Below are positions 1-8,309 of a stretch of DNA of 34,354 bases, one piece after another. Both the position numbers and the translations under genes were made by a program. The notes under the pieces were generated by a model. It did no database searches. It worked only from the letters and a program-made list of their open reading frames with translations, and was not told the DNA's origin. Source of the stretch: Streptomyces huiliensis (GTDB taxonomy: Bacteria > Actinomycetota > Actinomycetes > Streptomycetales > Streptomycetaceae). The stretch's first letter is position 1, and each line of letters starts with the position of its first letter. Location of the stretch: assembly GCF_020037025.1 (NCBI RefSeq), contig NZ_JAIQLH010000123.1, positions 1 to 34,354 of the forward strand, in the 5' to 3' direction.

Positions 1-169
1 GCGCAACCTGCTCAACGGAACTCCTCTTGCTCGCGCCTCGGAACGTGCGGCGGCGCGACCGACCCGTGGTACGGTCCGCCGCCCCCGATCCTCCCATGGT
101 CGCGGCCGTATCCCGGCGCCGGTCCGGGTGCCGGACGTTTTCCGCCCGTTCCCAGGACGCCGGCGACGG
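1..169. other. Noncoding left edge, downstream of aroE
   Basis: I see no convincing gene here. An imperfect GC-rich inverted repeat (about 47-61 pairing with 72-82, with a small bulge) lies about 90 bases beyond the aroE stop codon and could end the long minus-strand operon. No T-rich tail is evident, so this is only a possibility. Confidence 0.3.
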
Positions 170-997
170 TCAGCGGGCCGCGAGCGCGGCCTCTCCCGCG
201 GCACGCATGGCGGCCAGCGGTGCCGTCGGGACGCCCGTCATCCGTTCGACCTGGAGCACCGCCTGGTGGACGAGCAGGTCGAGGCCGCCCAGCACCGTGC
301 CGCCGCCCGCCGCCCAGGCCGCCGCCAGCGGTGTCGGCCAGGGCTCGTAGAGCACGTCGAAGAGGGTGCCGGGGTGGTCGGGGACGGCGGCCGCGAGGGC
401 GTCCGTGGCCCCCGCCGGGGTGGTGGCGATGACCAGCGGGGCCTCGAACGCCTCGGCCGCGCGGGACCAGTCGGCGGTGCGGACGGCGACGCCGAGCCGT
501 TCGCCCCACTGCCGCATCTCTGCGGCCCGCTCGGCGCTGCGCACGTAGGCGGTGACCTCGCCGGCGCAGATCCCGGCCAGCGCGGCGAGCGCCGAGGAGG
601 CGGTGGCCCCGGCGCCCAGCACGGCCGCCCGGTCGGTCTTCTCCACGCCGCGCTCGCGCAGGGCGGCGACCAGGCCGGGGATGTCGGTGTTGTCGCCGGT
701 GAGCCGGCCGTCCGCGCCGACGAGGACGGTGTTGACGGCCTCGACGGAGCGGGCGGTGTCGCTGACCTCGTCCAGCAGCGGGATGATCGCCCGCTTGAGC
801 GGCATGGTCAGCGAGAGGCCGGCCCAGCTGCCGTCCATCCGCTCGACGAACGCCGGCAGCGCGGCCTCGTCGATCTCGTACCGGTCGTACGTCCACTCCC
901 CCAGGCCGAGCGCGGCGTAGGCGGCGCGGTGCAGGACCGGGGAGAGCGAGTGGGCGATGGGCGAGCCGAGGACGGCCGCGCGGTGGCGTGTGGTCAT
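170..997 (-). CDS. aroE: Shikimate dehydrogenase (NADP-dependent)
   Basis: Product of 275 residues, normal for AroE, which reduces 3-dehydroshikimate to shikimate in cytosolic aromatic amino acid synthesis. Visible family marks are the substrate-binding SLSP (17-20), the GLSLTMPLK stretch ending in the expected catalytic Lys68, the NTD motif with catalytic Asp105, EAVNTV (86-91), and the nucleotide-binding glycine loop GAGATA (128-133). The loop GLSLTMPLK differs slightly from the more usual GxNVTxPxK. The ATG overlaps the mltG stop by four bases (ATGA), so translation is probably coupled. It is the last gene of the operon running from the DUF948 gene. Function is assigned from motifs and length; a quinate/shikimate dehydrogenase variant is a minor alternative. 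Confidence 0.93.
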   Translation of the reverse strand: MTTRHRAAVLGSPIAHSLSPVLHRAAYAALGLGEWTYDRYEIDEAALPAFVERMDGSWAGLSLTMPLKRAIIPLLDEVSDTARSVEAVNTVLVGADGRLTGDNTDIPGLVAALRERGVEKTDRAAVLGAGATASSALAALAGICAGEVTAYVRSAERAAEMRQWGERLGVAVRTADWSRAAEAFEAPLVIATTPAGATDALAAAVPDHPGTLFDVLYEPWPTPLAAAWAAGGGTVLGGLDLLVHQAVLQVERMTGVPTAPLAAMRAAGEAALAAR

Positions 998-3432
998 TGG
1001 CCGGTCTTTCCGTGCTCCTGCCGGTACTGCTCCCGGTTCCTGTTGTGCTCCGCGTTGGTCACCGCGAACAGCGTCTTGTCCTCGTTGATCGAGACGAAGT
1101 AGTACCAGGGGCCGGAGGCCGGTTCCAGCGCCGACTTCAGGGCGTCCATGCCGGGGTTGCTGATCGGCCCGGGCGGCAGGCCCTTGATGTTGTAGGTGTT
1201 GTACGGGTCCTTGAACTTGCGCAGGTCGTTGACGGAGCCGATGTCGAGCGTGCTCTGGCTCTTGGCGTAGTTGACCGTGGAGTCGAAGTCCAGCAGGCCG
1301 TACGTCTCCTTGTTGTCCGGCTTGAGCCGGTTGTAGACGACGCGGGCGATCTTGTCGAAGTCGTGCTTGTACTTGCCCTCGACCTGGACGAGGCTGGCGA
1401 CGGTGATGACCTGGAGCGGGGACTTCAGGCCCAGTTCCTTGGCCTTGCCCTCCAGGTCCTGCTGCTCGTAGTTGGCCTTCGCCCGCTTGACCATCTGCCC
1501 GAGGATCTCCTCCGGCTTGGTGCCCTTGCCCGCGTTGTACTGCGAGGGGAAGAGGAAGCCCTCCAGGGGGTCCTTGACGTTCGGGTCGGCGGTCGCCCAG
1601 TCGGGCAGTCCCAGGTTCTTCGCCTGGGCCTTGGCGACGTCCTTGGTGGTGCCCGGCTTGAGCTCCAGCTTCTTGTCGATGCTGCCGTAGACCTCGGCGG
1701 CCCGGATGCCCTCGCGGATGGTCAGCAGGTTCTTGGTGTCCGTCATCATCGTGACGGCGGACTCGGCCGACATCTCCTTGTGCAGGGTGTACGTGCCGGG
1801 CTGGATGAGCTTGGTGCCCGCCGCCTCGGTGAACGCCCGGGCGCTCTTGACCACGCCGTTCTTCTGGAGCAGATCACCCATCTGGGTGAGCCCGGCGCCC
1901 TTGGGGATCTCCACCTGCACCGAGCCGGTGCCCTGGCCGTCGTAGTCGGGCGCGGGGCCGTAGTTGGTCTCCCAGTAGTCGTAGCCGAGGTAGCCGAGGC
2001 CGCCCACGGCGCCGACCAGCACCACCGCGACGACCAGGCAGGCCGTGCCGCTGCGGCGCTTGGGCTGCTTCTTGCCCTTGCCGCCGGAGCCGCCGCCGCG
2101 CCGGCCCCGGCGCGGGGCGTCGTCTTCCTCGTCGGCCTCGTCGGCGTCCGCGACGCCGCCAGGGAGGAGGTCTATGGCCGGCGACGAGCGGGGGGCCGGG
2201 GCCGCGGCGGACTTGGAGAGCAGGGAGTGCTCGCCGGAGGACTCCTCCAGCCACTCCTCGTGCGGCTCCTTGGCGGGCGCCTGCTGCGGCACGCGCTGCT
2301 CGCCCGGGCGCGGGTGCTGACCGGTGTCGTAGGACTGCTGCGGGTGCTGACCGGTGTCGTACGCCTGCTGGGGGTGCTGCCCGGTGTCGTACGACGGATG
2401 CGGGTGCTGACCCGTGTCATAGGACTGCTGCGGGTGCTGACCGGTGTCGTAGGACTGCTGCGGGTGCTGACCGGTGTCGTACGCCTGCTGGGGGTGCTGC
2501 CCGGTGTCGTACGACGGATGCGGGTGCTGACCCGTGTCATAGGACTGCTGCGGGTGCTGACCGGTGTCGTAGGACTGCTGCGGGTGCTGACCGGTGTCGT
2601 ACGCCTGCTGGGGGTGCTGCCCGGTGTCGTACGACGGATGCGGGTGCTGACCCGTGTCATAGGACTGCTGCGGGTGCTGACCGGTGTCGTAGGACTGCTG
2701 CGGGTGCTGACCGGTGTCGTACGCCTGCTGGGGGTGCTGCCCGGTGTCGTACGACGGATGCGGGTGCTGACCCGTGTCATAGGACTGCTGCGGGTGCTGA
2801 CCGGTGTCGTAGGACTGCTGCGGGTGCTGACCGGTGTCGTACGCCTGCTGGGGGTGCTGCCCGGTGTCGTACGACGGATGCGGGTGCTGACCCGTGTCAT
2901 AGGACTGCTGCGGGTGCTGACCGGTGTCGTACGCCTGCTGGGGGTGCTGGCCCGTGTCGTACGACGGCTGGGGGTGCCGGCCCGTGTCGTACATCTGCTG
3001 TCCACCGGGCTGCGGATGCTGACCGGTGTCGTACGTCTGCTGCTGGACGTGCGGGTGCTGACCCGTGTCGTAGGACTGCCCGTCCTGCCCCGGATAGCCG
3101 CCGCCCGTCCCGTAGTAGGCGCCGGCCCCGTCGGAGCCGCCGGGGTAGCCCCCGTCCGACGGGCCCGCCTGGCCCTGCTGCCCGTACTGCTGCCGGGAAG
3201 CGGAGTGGGGGTCACCGTAGTGGCCCCCACCGCCCTGCGACGACTGCTCCCAGCCGTACTGCTGCTGCTCGGGGAAGCGCTGGTCGGGATGGTGCTGGTC
3301 GGGGTGGTGCTGCTGACCGTAGTACGGCTGCTGCTGCGGCGGATGCTGCTGACCCTCGTACCCCGGGTCCCCGTGCTGGGGGTCGCCGGGATTCCACGGT
3401 TGGGAGCCGGAACCCCGGCCGTACTCAGTCAT
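994..3432 (-). CDS. mltG: Endolytic murein transglycosylase MltG with repeat-rich cytoplasmic tail
   Basis: Product of 812 residues. MltG cleaves nascent glycan strands at the outer face of the membrane and helps terminate peptidoglycan polymerisation. The N-terminal ~380 residues are Gln/Tyr/Pro-rich and contain 25 copies of YDTG(Q/R)HP. A charged Gly/Lys/Arg stretch follows, then one membrane helix (about 463-485) and the extracellular YceG/MltG domain to the C-terminus. The catalytic region reads ASLVQVEG, with Glu685 aligning to the second Glu of the ASIVEKE motif of enterobacterial MltG. The topology implied is repeats inside, enzyme outside. The ATG start has an AGGGGA ribosome site. 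It sits between ruvX and aroE in the same operon. The enzyme domain is clear; the very long repeat tail is unusual and its role is unknown to me. Confidence 0.9.
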   Translation of the reverse strand: MTEYGRGSGSQPWNPGDPQHGDPGYEGQQHPPQQQPYYGQQHHPDQHHPDQRFPEQQQYGWEQSSQGGGGHYGDPHSASRQQYGQQGQAGPSDGGYPGGSDGAGAYYGTGGGYPGQDGQSYDTGQHPHVQQQTYDTGQHPQPGGQQMYDTGRHPQPSYDTGQHPQQAYDTGQHPQQSYDTGQHPHPSYDTGQHPQQAYDTGQHPQQSYDTGQHPQQSYDTGQHPHPSYDTGQHPQQAYDTGQHPQQSYDTGQHPQQSYDTGQHPHPSYDTGQHPQQAYDTGQHPQQSYDTGQHPQQSYDTGQHPHPSYDTGQHPQQAYDTGQHPQQSYDTGQHPQQSYDTGQHPHPSYDTGQHPQQAYDTGQHPQQSYDTGQHPRPGEQRVPQQAPAKEPHEEWLEESSGEHSLLSKSAAAPAPRSSPAIDLLPGGVADADEADEEDDAPRRGRRGGGSGGKGKKQPKRRSGTACLVVAVVLVGAVGGLGYLGYDYWETNYGPAPDYDGQGTGSVQVEIPKGAGLTQMGDLLQKNGVVKSARAFTEAAGTKLIQPGTYTLHKEMSAESAVTMMTDTKNLLTIREGIRAAEVYGSIDKKLELKPGTTKDVAKAQAKNLGLPDWATADPNVKDPLEGFLFPSQYNAGKGTKPEEILGQMVKRAKANYEQQDLEGKAKELGLKSPLQVITVASLVQVEGKYKHDFDKIARVVYNRLKPDNKETYGLLDFDSTVNYAKSQSTLDIGSVNDLRKFKDPYNTYNIKGLPPGPISNPGMDALKSALEPASGPWYYFVSINEDKTLFAVTNAEHNRNREQYRQEHGKTGQ
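2311..3081 (-). repeat. 25-copy YDTGQHP-encoding tandem repeat within mltG
   Basis: Basic unit of 30 bases encoding (S/A)YDTGQHP(Q/H)(Q/P). The 23 units from 2311 to 3000 are regularly spaced, and two longer, more diverged units follow at 3001-3081. A higher-order period of 120 bases (four units) is superimposed: bases 2311-2811 match 2431-2931 without a difference. A Tyr TAT codon marks every fourth unit (plus-strand 2401, 2521, 2641, 2761, 2881) while the other units use TAC. This shows recent duplication of whole 120-base blocks. No unit changes the frame. Confidence 0.97.
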
Positions 3433-3555
3433 CTATCCCCTAGAGCCGCACAGCGGCAGCCGGGCGCCCCGGAGGGCGCGGGTCCGATCGTCTGGTCCTG
3501 TAGGGATGGCGTTCGAACGAGCTGCCATGTCGCGCGGAAGGTTACCGTATCGCGA

Positions 3556-4020
3556 TCAGATGACCACTTCGACGGGTTCGCCCGGAGGGCGCCCCGACGT
3601 CCTTTCGGTCTCCAGGGCGTTCTGCAGGATGATCACGGCCGCCGCCTGGTCGACGACGGACCGCCCCTTCTTGGTGTTGACCCCGGACGCGCGCAGCCCC
3701 TGGGCCGCGGTGACCGTGGTCATCCGCTCGTCCACCAGCCGGACGGGCACCGGCGCGACGCGCCGGGCCATCTCCTTGGCGAACGTGCGCACCTTGGCCG
3801 CGGCCGGCCCCTCTCCCCCCTTGAGGGAGCGGGGCAGGCCGACGACGACCTCGACGGGCTCGTACTCCGCGACGATCGCCGCGAGCCGCTTGTGGGCCTG
3901 CGGGATGTCCCGTCCGGGCACGGTCTCGACCGGTGTGGCGAGGATCCCGTCGGGGTCGCACGAGGCGACCCCGATCCGGGCGTCCCCGACGTCGACGGCG
4001 ATGCGTCTGCCACGTCGCAC
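3556..4020 (-). CDS. ruvX: RuvX/YqgF family RNase H-fold putative pre-16S rRNA nuclease
   Basis: Product of 154 residues, the usual size for YqgF/RuvX, a small RNase H-like protein linked to 16S rRNA 5'-end processing and sometimes called a putative Holliday junction resolvase. Visible marks: AVDVGDARIGVA near the N-terminus with the first acidic residue Asp10, VVVGLPRSLKGG, VRLVDERMTT, and a C-terminal VDQAAAVIILQ with the last acidic residue. The GTG start was chosen because it gives the family N-terminus directly before the first beta strand. It lies two bases after the alaS stop codon, with no strong ribosome site of its own, so coupling to alaS is likely. mltG follows after 123 bases. 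Biochemical role in actinobacteria is less certain than the family assignment. Confidence 0.88.
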   Translation of the reverse strand: MRRGRRIAVDVGDARIGVASCDPDGILATPVETVPGRDIPQAHKRLAAIVAEYEPVEVVVGLPRSLKGGEGPAAAKVRTFAKEMARRVAPVPVRLVDERMTTVTAAQGLRASGVNTKKGRSVVDQAAAVIILQNALETERTSGRPPGEPVEVVI

Positions 4021-4022
4021 GG

Positions 4023-6692
4023 TCAGGCCGCTTCCGCCACGAGGCGCTCCACGGCGGCGATGGCGTCGGCCACGGCCTCCGGGTTCTGGCCGCCGCCCTG
4101 GGCGACGTCCGGCTTGCCGCCACCGCCGCCGCCGAGCGTCTTGGCGGCCGTACGGACCAGGTCGCCGGCCTTGAGGCCGCGCTCGCGGGCGGCCTCGTTG
4201 GTGGCGATGACGGTCAGCGGGCGGCCGTTGGCCACGGTGAACAGCGCGACGACGGCCGGGCGGCCGCCCTGGATCCGGCCGCGGACGTCGAGGACCAGCT
4301 TGCGCAGGTCGTCGGCGCCGGTGCCGTCCGGCACGGTGCCGGTGACCACGGCGATCCCGTGCACGTCCCGGGCGCCCTCGGCCAGCCCGGCGGCGGCCTG
4401 GAGCACCTTCTCGGCGCGGTAGCGCTCGATCTCCTTCTCGGCGTCCCGGAGCTTGGCGAGCATGCCCGAGATCTTCTCCGGCAGCTCCTCCGGACGGCCC
4501 TTGACCAGCTCGGTGAGCTGGGCGACGACCGTGTGCTCCTTGGCCAGGAAGTCGTACGCGTCGGCGCCGACCAGGGCCTCGACGCGGCGCACGCCGGAGC
4601 CGATCGAGGACTCGCCGAGCAGCTTCACCAGACCCAGCTGGGCGGTGTTGGCGACGTGCGTACCGCCGCACAGCTCCTTGGAGAAGTCGCCGATGGTCAC
4701 GACGCGTACCCGCTCGCCGTACTTCTCGCCGAACTCGGCGATGGCGCCGGACTTCTTGGCCTCGTCCAGGCTCATGACCTCGGCGTGGACGTCGAGCTCA
4801 TGGGAGAGGACCTCGTTGATCCGCTGCTCGACGTCGGTGAGGACGGTGCCGGGCACGGCGGTCGGGGAGCCGAAGTCGAAGCGGAAGCGGCCCGGCGAGT
4901 TCTCCGAACCGGCCTGGGCGGCCGTCGGGCCGAGCGCGTCGCGCAGCGCCTGGTGGGTCAGGTGGGTGGCGCTGTGGGCGCGGGCGATGGCCCGGCGGCG
5001 CTTGACGTCGATGACGGCGTACGCCGAGGCGCCGACCGTCACCTCGCCCACCTGCACGACACCCTTGTGGACGTTGACACCCGGGACGGGCTTCTGCACG
5101 TCACGGATCTCGACCACGGCACCGTTGTGCAGCTTGATACGCCCCTGGTCGGCCAGCTGGCCACCGCCCTCGGCGTAGAACGGCGTACGGTCGAGGACGA
5201 TCTCGACCTCGTCGCCCTCGGAGGCGGCCGGCGACGGCACGCCGTCGACGAGCAGGCCGACGACGGTGGCCTCGTTCTCGGTGAGGGTGTAGCCGGTGAA
5301 GTCGGTGGCACCGGCGGTGTCGGCGACCTCGCGGTAGGCGGAGAGGTCGGCGTGGCCGGTCTTCTTGGCCTTGGCGTCGGCCTTGGCGCGGTCCCGCTGC
5401 TCCTTCATCAGGCGGCGGAAGCCGTCCTCGTCCACGGCGAGGCCCTGCTCGGCGGCCATCTCCAGGGTGAGGTCGATCGGGAAGCCCCAGGTGTCGTGGA
5501 GCAGGAACGCCTTGTCGCCGGAGAGGACCGTGCCGCCGGCGGCCTTGGTCTCGGTGACGGCGGTGTCGAGGATGTTGGTGCCGCCCTTGAGGGCCTTGAG
5601 GAAGGCGGCCTCCTCGGCGAGCGCGACGGTCTCGATGCGCTTGCGGTCCTCGACGAGCTCGGGGTACTGCTGCCCCATCGTGTTGATGATCACGTCGAGG
5701 AGGTCGGCGACGACCGGGCCGGTGGCGCCCAGCATCCGCATGTTGCGGATGGCGCGGCGCATGATGCGGCGCAGGACGTAGCCGCGGCCCTCGTTGCCGG
5801 GGGTGACGCCGTCGCCGATGAGCATCACGGACGTGCGCATGTGGTCGGCGACCACGCGCAGCGAGACGTCGGAGGCGTCGGCCTTGCCGTAGGCGACGCC
5901 GGTGAGCTCGGTGGCCTTGTCGATGACGACGCGCAGGGTGTCGGTCTCGTACATGTTCCGGACGCCCTGGAGGATCATCGCGAGGCGCTCGAGGCCGAGG
6001 CCGGTGTCGATGTTCTGGGCGGGGAGGTCGCCGAGGATCGGGAAGTCCTCCTTGCCGTCGCCGGCACCCCGCTCGTACTGCATGAAGACCAGGTTCCAGA
6101 TCTCCACGTACCGCTCGTCGTTGACGGCCGGGCCGCCCTCGGCGCCGAACTCGGGGCCGCGGTCGTAGTTGATCTCGGAGCAGGGGCCGCAGGGGCCGGG
6201 GACGCCCATGGACCAGAAGTTGTCCTTCTTGCCCAGGCGCTGGATGCGCTCGGCGGGGACGCCGACGGTGTCCCGCCAGATCCGCTCGGCCTCGTCGTCG
6301 TCCTGGTAGACGGTGATCCAGAGCTTCTCGGGGTCGAGGCCGTAGCCGCCGTCGGCGACGGACGAGGTCAGCAGCTCCCAGGAGAGCTTGATCGCGCCCT
6401 CCTTGAAGTAGTCGCCGAAGGAGAAGTTGCCGCACATCTGGAAGAACGTGCCGTGCCGGGTGGTCTTGCCGACCTCCTCGATGTCCGGCGTGCGGACGCA
6501 CTTCTGCACGCTGGTGGCGCGGCTGAACGGCGGCTTGACCTCACCCAGGAAGTAGGGCTTGAAGGGCACCATGCCCGCGGGCACGAGGAGCAGCGTCGGG
6601 TCGTCCGCGATGAGCGACGCCGACGGCACGACGGTGTGCCCACGCTCTTCGAAGAAGCGCAGCCAGCGGCGGCGGATTTCAGCGGACTCCAT
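4023..6692 (-). CDS. alaS: Alanyl-tRNA synthetase
   Basis: Product of 889 residues, full length for bacterial AlaRS, which charges tRNA-Ala and edits mischarged Ser/Gly. Order: class II aminoacylation domain with characteristic stretches (VQKCVRTPDIEEVGKTTRH, FFQMCGNFSFGDYF); tRNA-recognition region; editing domain with the zinc motifs HSATH and CGGTH; and a C-terminal DHHA1 domain with a Gly-rich loop (GGGGGGKPDVAQGGG). The ATG start (MESAEIRRRW) is the family N-terminus and shares one base with the stop of the upstream DUF6167 gene (TGATG). An AAGAGGA-like ribosome site lies just upstream. The gene is in the middle of the operon DUF948-DUF6167-alaS-ruvX-mltG-aroE, an arrangement I know from Streptomyces. 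Confidence 0.97.
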   Translation of the reverse strand: MESAEIRRRWLRFFEERGHTVVPSASLIADDPTLLLVPAGMVPFKPYFLGEVKPPFSRATSVQKCVRTPDIEEVGKTTRHGTFFQMCGNFSFGDYFKEGAIKLSWELLTSSVADGGYGLDPEKLWITVYQDDDEAERIWRDTVGVPAERIQRLGKKDNFWSMGVPGPCGPCSEINYDRGPEFGAEGGPAVNDERYVEIWNLVFMQYERGAGDGKEDFPILGDLPAQNIDTGLGLERLAMILQGVRNMYETDTLRVVIDKATELTGVAYGKADASDVSLRVVADHMRTSVMLIGDGVTPGNEGRGYVLRRIMRRAIRNMRMLGATGPVVADLLDVIINTMGQQYPELVEDRKRIETVALAEEAAFLKALKGGTNILDTAVTETKAAGGTVLSGDKAFLLHDTWGFPIDLTLEMAAEQGLAVDEDGFRRLMKEQRDRAKADAKAKKTGHADLSAYREVADTAGATDFTGYTLTENEATVVGLLVDGVPSPAASEGDEVEIVLDRTPFYAEGGGQLADQGRIKLHNGAVVEIRDVQKPVPGVNVHKGVVQVGEVTVGASAYAVIDVKRRRAIARAHSATHLTHQALRDALGPTAAQAGSENSPGRFRFDFGSPTAVPGTVLTDVEQRINEVLSHELDVHAEVMSLDEAKKSGAIAEFGEKYGERVRVVTIGDFSKELCGGTHVANTAQLGLVKLLGESSIGSGVRRVEALVGADAYDFLAKEHTVVAQLTELVKGRPEELPEKISGMLAKLRDAEKEIERYRAEKVLQAAAGLAEGARDVHGIAVVTGTVPDGTGADDLRKLVLDVRGRIQGGRPAVVALFTVANGRPLTVIATNEAARERGLKAGDLVRTAAKTLGGGGGGKPDVAQGGGQNPEAVADAIAAVERLVAEAA

Positions 6693-7024
6693 CAGTGGTC
6701 CTCTTTCCGGGTCAGCGAGTGGTGGGGATGGGTGGGTTCGACGACGACGAGGTGCGGCCGTCCGGCGGGCAGCGCCCGGGCCTCCTCCGGCTCCGGTGCG
6801 GCGGTGAGGCCGAGCGCGTCCTTGAGCGCCGCCTCGCGGTGCGCCATGCCGTCGCGGACGTCGAGCGCGAAGTGCTTGACGCGGCGGCCGGCGAGCACGG
6901 CCCGGTCGGCCGCCTGGAGCGCGAGGCTCTCGGGGGTGAGCTTGTCCAGGGTGCGGTTCACCTTGGTGGTGGCCCACACTCCGGCGGCCACCCCGGTGGT
7001 GAACCAAAAAGCACGGCGGAACAT
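6692..7024 (-). CDS. DUF6167-family small protein upstream of alaS
   Basis: Product of about 110 residues beginning MFRRAFWFTTGVAAGVWATTKVNRTL. It has one short hydrophobic N-terminal segment (about residues 5-20) that could anchor it in the membrane, followed by a charged, helical region and a Pro/His-rich tail. I recognise it as the small protein family usually found between the DUF948 gene and alaS in Streptomyces; function unknown. The start at 7024 was preferred to an in-frame GTG at 7045 because it gives the family N-terminus and leaves a 7-base gap after the upstream stop, whereas the GTG would overlap it. The stop shares one base with the alaS start. Confidence 0.75.
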   Translation of the reverse strand: MFRRAFWFTTGVAAGVWATTKVNRTLDKLTPESLALQAADRAVLAGRRVKHFALDVRDGMAHREAALKDALGLTAAPEPEEARALPAGRPHLVVVEPTHPHHSLTRKEDH

Positions 7025-7031
7025 TTCCGGA

Positions 7032-7478
7032 TCAGCCCTTCCCACGGGTACGACGGCCGCCGCGCCGGGCGGACGGCAGTTTCTTGCCGACGCTCCGGCC
7101 GGTGACCACGGTGCGCTCGGGTTCGGCGGGGGCGCCCTTGCGCCCGATCGCCCGCCGCACGCCGTAGCCGAAGGCGGCGACCTTCACCAGCGGTCCGCCG
7201 AAGGCGGAGGAGACGGTGGACGACAGCGCGGAGGCGTTGGCGGTGACCTCCTGGACGTCCGCGGCGATCGAGTCGACGCGGGCGAGCTGGGTGTGCGCGG
7301 ACCGGACGGTCGCCGAGGCGTCGGCCAGCAGCGGCACGGCCTGTTCGGTGACGTCGGCGACCAGCTTGGTGGCCGCTTTCAGCGTCTGCGCGAGCCGTAC
7401 CAGGACGAGGGCGATGAAGGACACCAGGATCGCCCAGAAGACGGCCACGAGGATCCCGGCCACCTCTCCACCGGACAC
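7032..7478 (-). CDS. DUF948-domain membrane-anchored protein
   Basis: Product of about 148 residues. An N-terminal membrane helix (GILVAVFWAILVSFIALVLVRLA) is followed by a long amphipathic helical region (residues ~25-95, rich in Ala/Val/Ser/Thr) typical of DUF948, a family related to methyl-accepting-chemotaxis-like coiled coils, and a basic C-terminal tail. Function unknown. Start choice: GTG at 7478 has GGGAG seven bases upstream, while the in-frame ATG at 7499 has no ribosome site, so I prefer the GTG. It is the first gene of the alaS operon. A possible -10 sequence (TAAGGT on the minus strand, about 7533-7538) lies upstream, without a clear -35. Confidence 0.75.
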   Translation of the reverse strand: MSGGEVAGILVAVFWAILVSFIALVLVRLAQTLKAATKLVADVTEQAVPLLADASATVRSAHTQLARVDSIAADVQEVTANASALSSTVSSAFGGPLVKVAAFGYGVRRAIGRKGAPAEPERTVVTGRSVGKKLPSARRGGRRTRGKG

Positions 7479-7599
7479 TGCACCGCTCCCTGCTGTCATC
7501 GCTGGTCACACGTAATGAAACGTCGGGTACCGACCTTATCGCGCCGTGGGTGGCGGCCCGTACTCCGTTTCGAGGCCCGGAGCGCCCCGGAAAACGCGG

Positions 7600-7644
7600 C
7601 GGCCCGCCGCCCCGCCGCCACGAGGGCGGGGGGACGGCGGGCCG
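7600..7644 (-). terminator. Strong GC hairpin downstream of rpsD
   Basis: Arms CGGCCCGCCG (7600-7609) and CGGCGGGCCG (7635-7644) pair perfectly, and further G-C pairing continues inward (CCCCGCCGCC with GGGCGGGGGG). It lies 28 bases past the rpsD stop codon and separates rpsD from the alaS operon. There is no long U tract, which is common for Streptomyces terminators. Confidence 0.75.
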
Positions 7645-7671
7645 GGCGTGAAGGAGGGTCCTACGGCCGAC

Positions 7672-8286
7672 TTATCGGGCGTAGTACTCGACGACGAGCT
7701 GCTCGTCGCAGATGACCGGGATCTCCTTGCGGTTCGGGTCGCGGTCCAGGCGGAACGCCAGGGCCTGCAGGTTGACCTGCAGGTAGCGCGGGGTCTCGCC
7801 CTCACCCGCGTAGCCACCCTCGCGGGCGACCTGGAAGGGGTGCTTGGCGCGGCTGCGCTCGCGGACCATCACGACGTCGTCGGGACGGACGCGGAAGGAC
7901 GGCTTGTCGACCTTCTTGCCGTTGACCTCGATGTGGCCGTGGACGACCATCTGGCGGGCCTGGTAGATGGTGCGGGCGATGCCGGCACGCAGGACCAGGG
8001 CGTCCAGACGACGCTCGAGCTCGATGACCAGCGCCTCGCCGGTCTTGCCCTCGGCCTTCTTGGCACGGTCGTAGGCGCGCGCCATCTGGCGCTCGCTGAT
8101 GTCGTACTGCGCGCGCAGACGCTGCTTCTCGAGCAGACGGACCTTGTAGTCCGAGTTCTGCTTGCGGCCGCGGCCGTGCTCGCCCGGCGGGTAGGGACGG
8201 GCCTCGAAGTACTTGACGGCCTTGGGCGTCAGGGCGATGCCGAGCGCACGAGACTTCTTGACCTTGGGACGCGACTGGTTAGGCAC
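7672..8286 (-). CDS. rpsD: 30S ribosomal protein S4
   Basis: Product of 204 residues, standard for S4, a primary 16S rRNA binder that nucleates the 30S body. The N-terminal region (NQSRPKVKKSRALGI) lacks the cysteine set seen in zinc-ribbon S4 proteins, so this is the zinc-independent form. The S4 RNA-binding domain covers about residues 93-155 (RRLDALVLRAGIARTIYQAR, then VNGKKVDKPSFRVRPDD). The GTG start has GGAG five bases upstream and a second GGAGG further up. It is divergent from the DUF2470 gene, and an iron box lies only 23 bases before its start codon. Its own promoter is therefore either overlapped by that operator or sits further upstream inside the neighbouring coding sequence. Confidence 0.97.
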   Translation of the reverse strand: MPNQSRPKVKKSRALGIALTPKAVKYFEARPYPPGEHGRGRKQNSDYKVRLLEKQRLRAQYDISERQMARAYDRAKKAEGKTGEALVIELERRLDALVLRAGIARTIYQARQMVVHGHIEVNGKKVDKPSFRVRPDDVVMVRERSRAKHPFQVAREGGYAGEGETPRYLQVNLQALAFRLDRDPNRKEIPVICDEQLVVEYYAR

Positions 8287-8309
8287 GTTCTCCAGACCTC
8301 CGAAATAGG

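Noticed and set aside
2311..3081. Regular 30-base repeats as a CRISPR array
   Set aside because: Units are directly abutting with no unique spacers, and they are translated in frame as part of MltG.
3556..4671. A 371-residue extended RuvX reading into alaS
   Set aside because: Only the last ~154 residues match YqgF/RuvX; the upstream part is an Arg/Gly/Pro-rich shadow of alaS.
988..7715. Very long plus-strand open frames (988-4422 and 3933-7715) opposite mltG, ruvX, alaS and the DUF genes
   Set aside because: They mirror well-recognised genes on the other strand, show no known domain, and arise because high GC removes stop codons. Composition (Val/Leu/Gly/Arg-rich) is typical of antisense frames.
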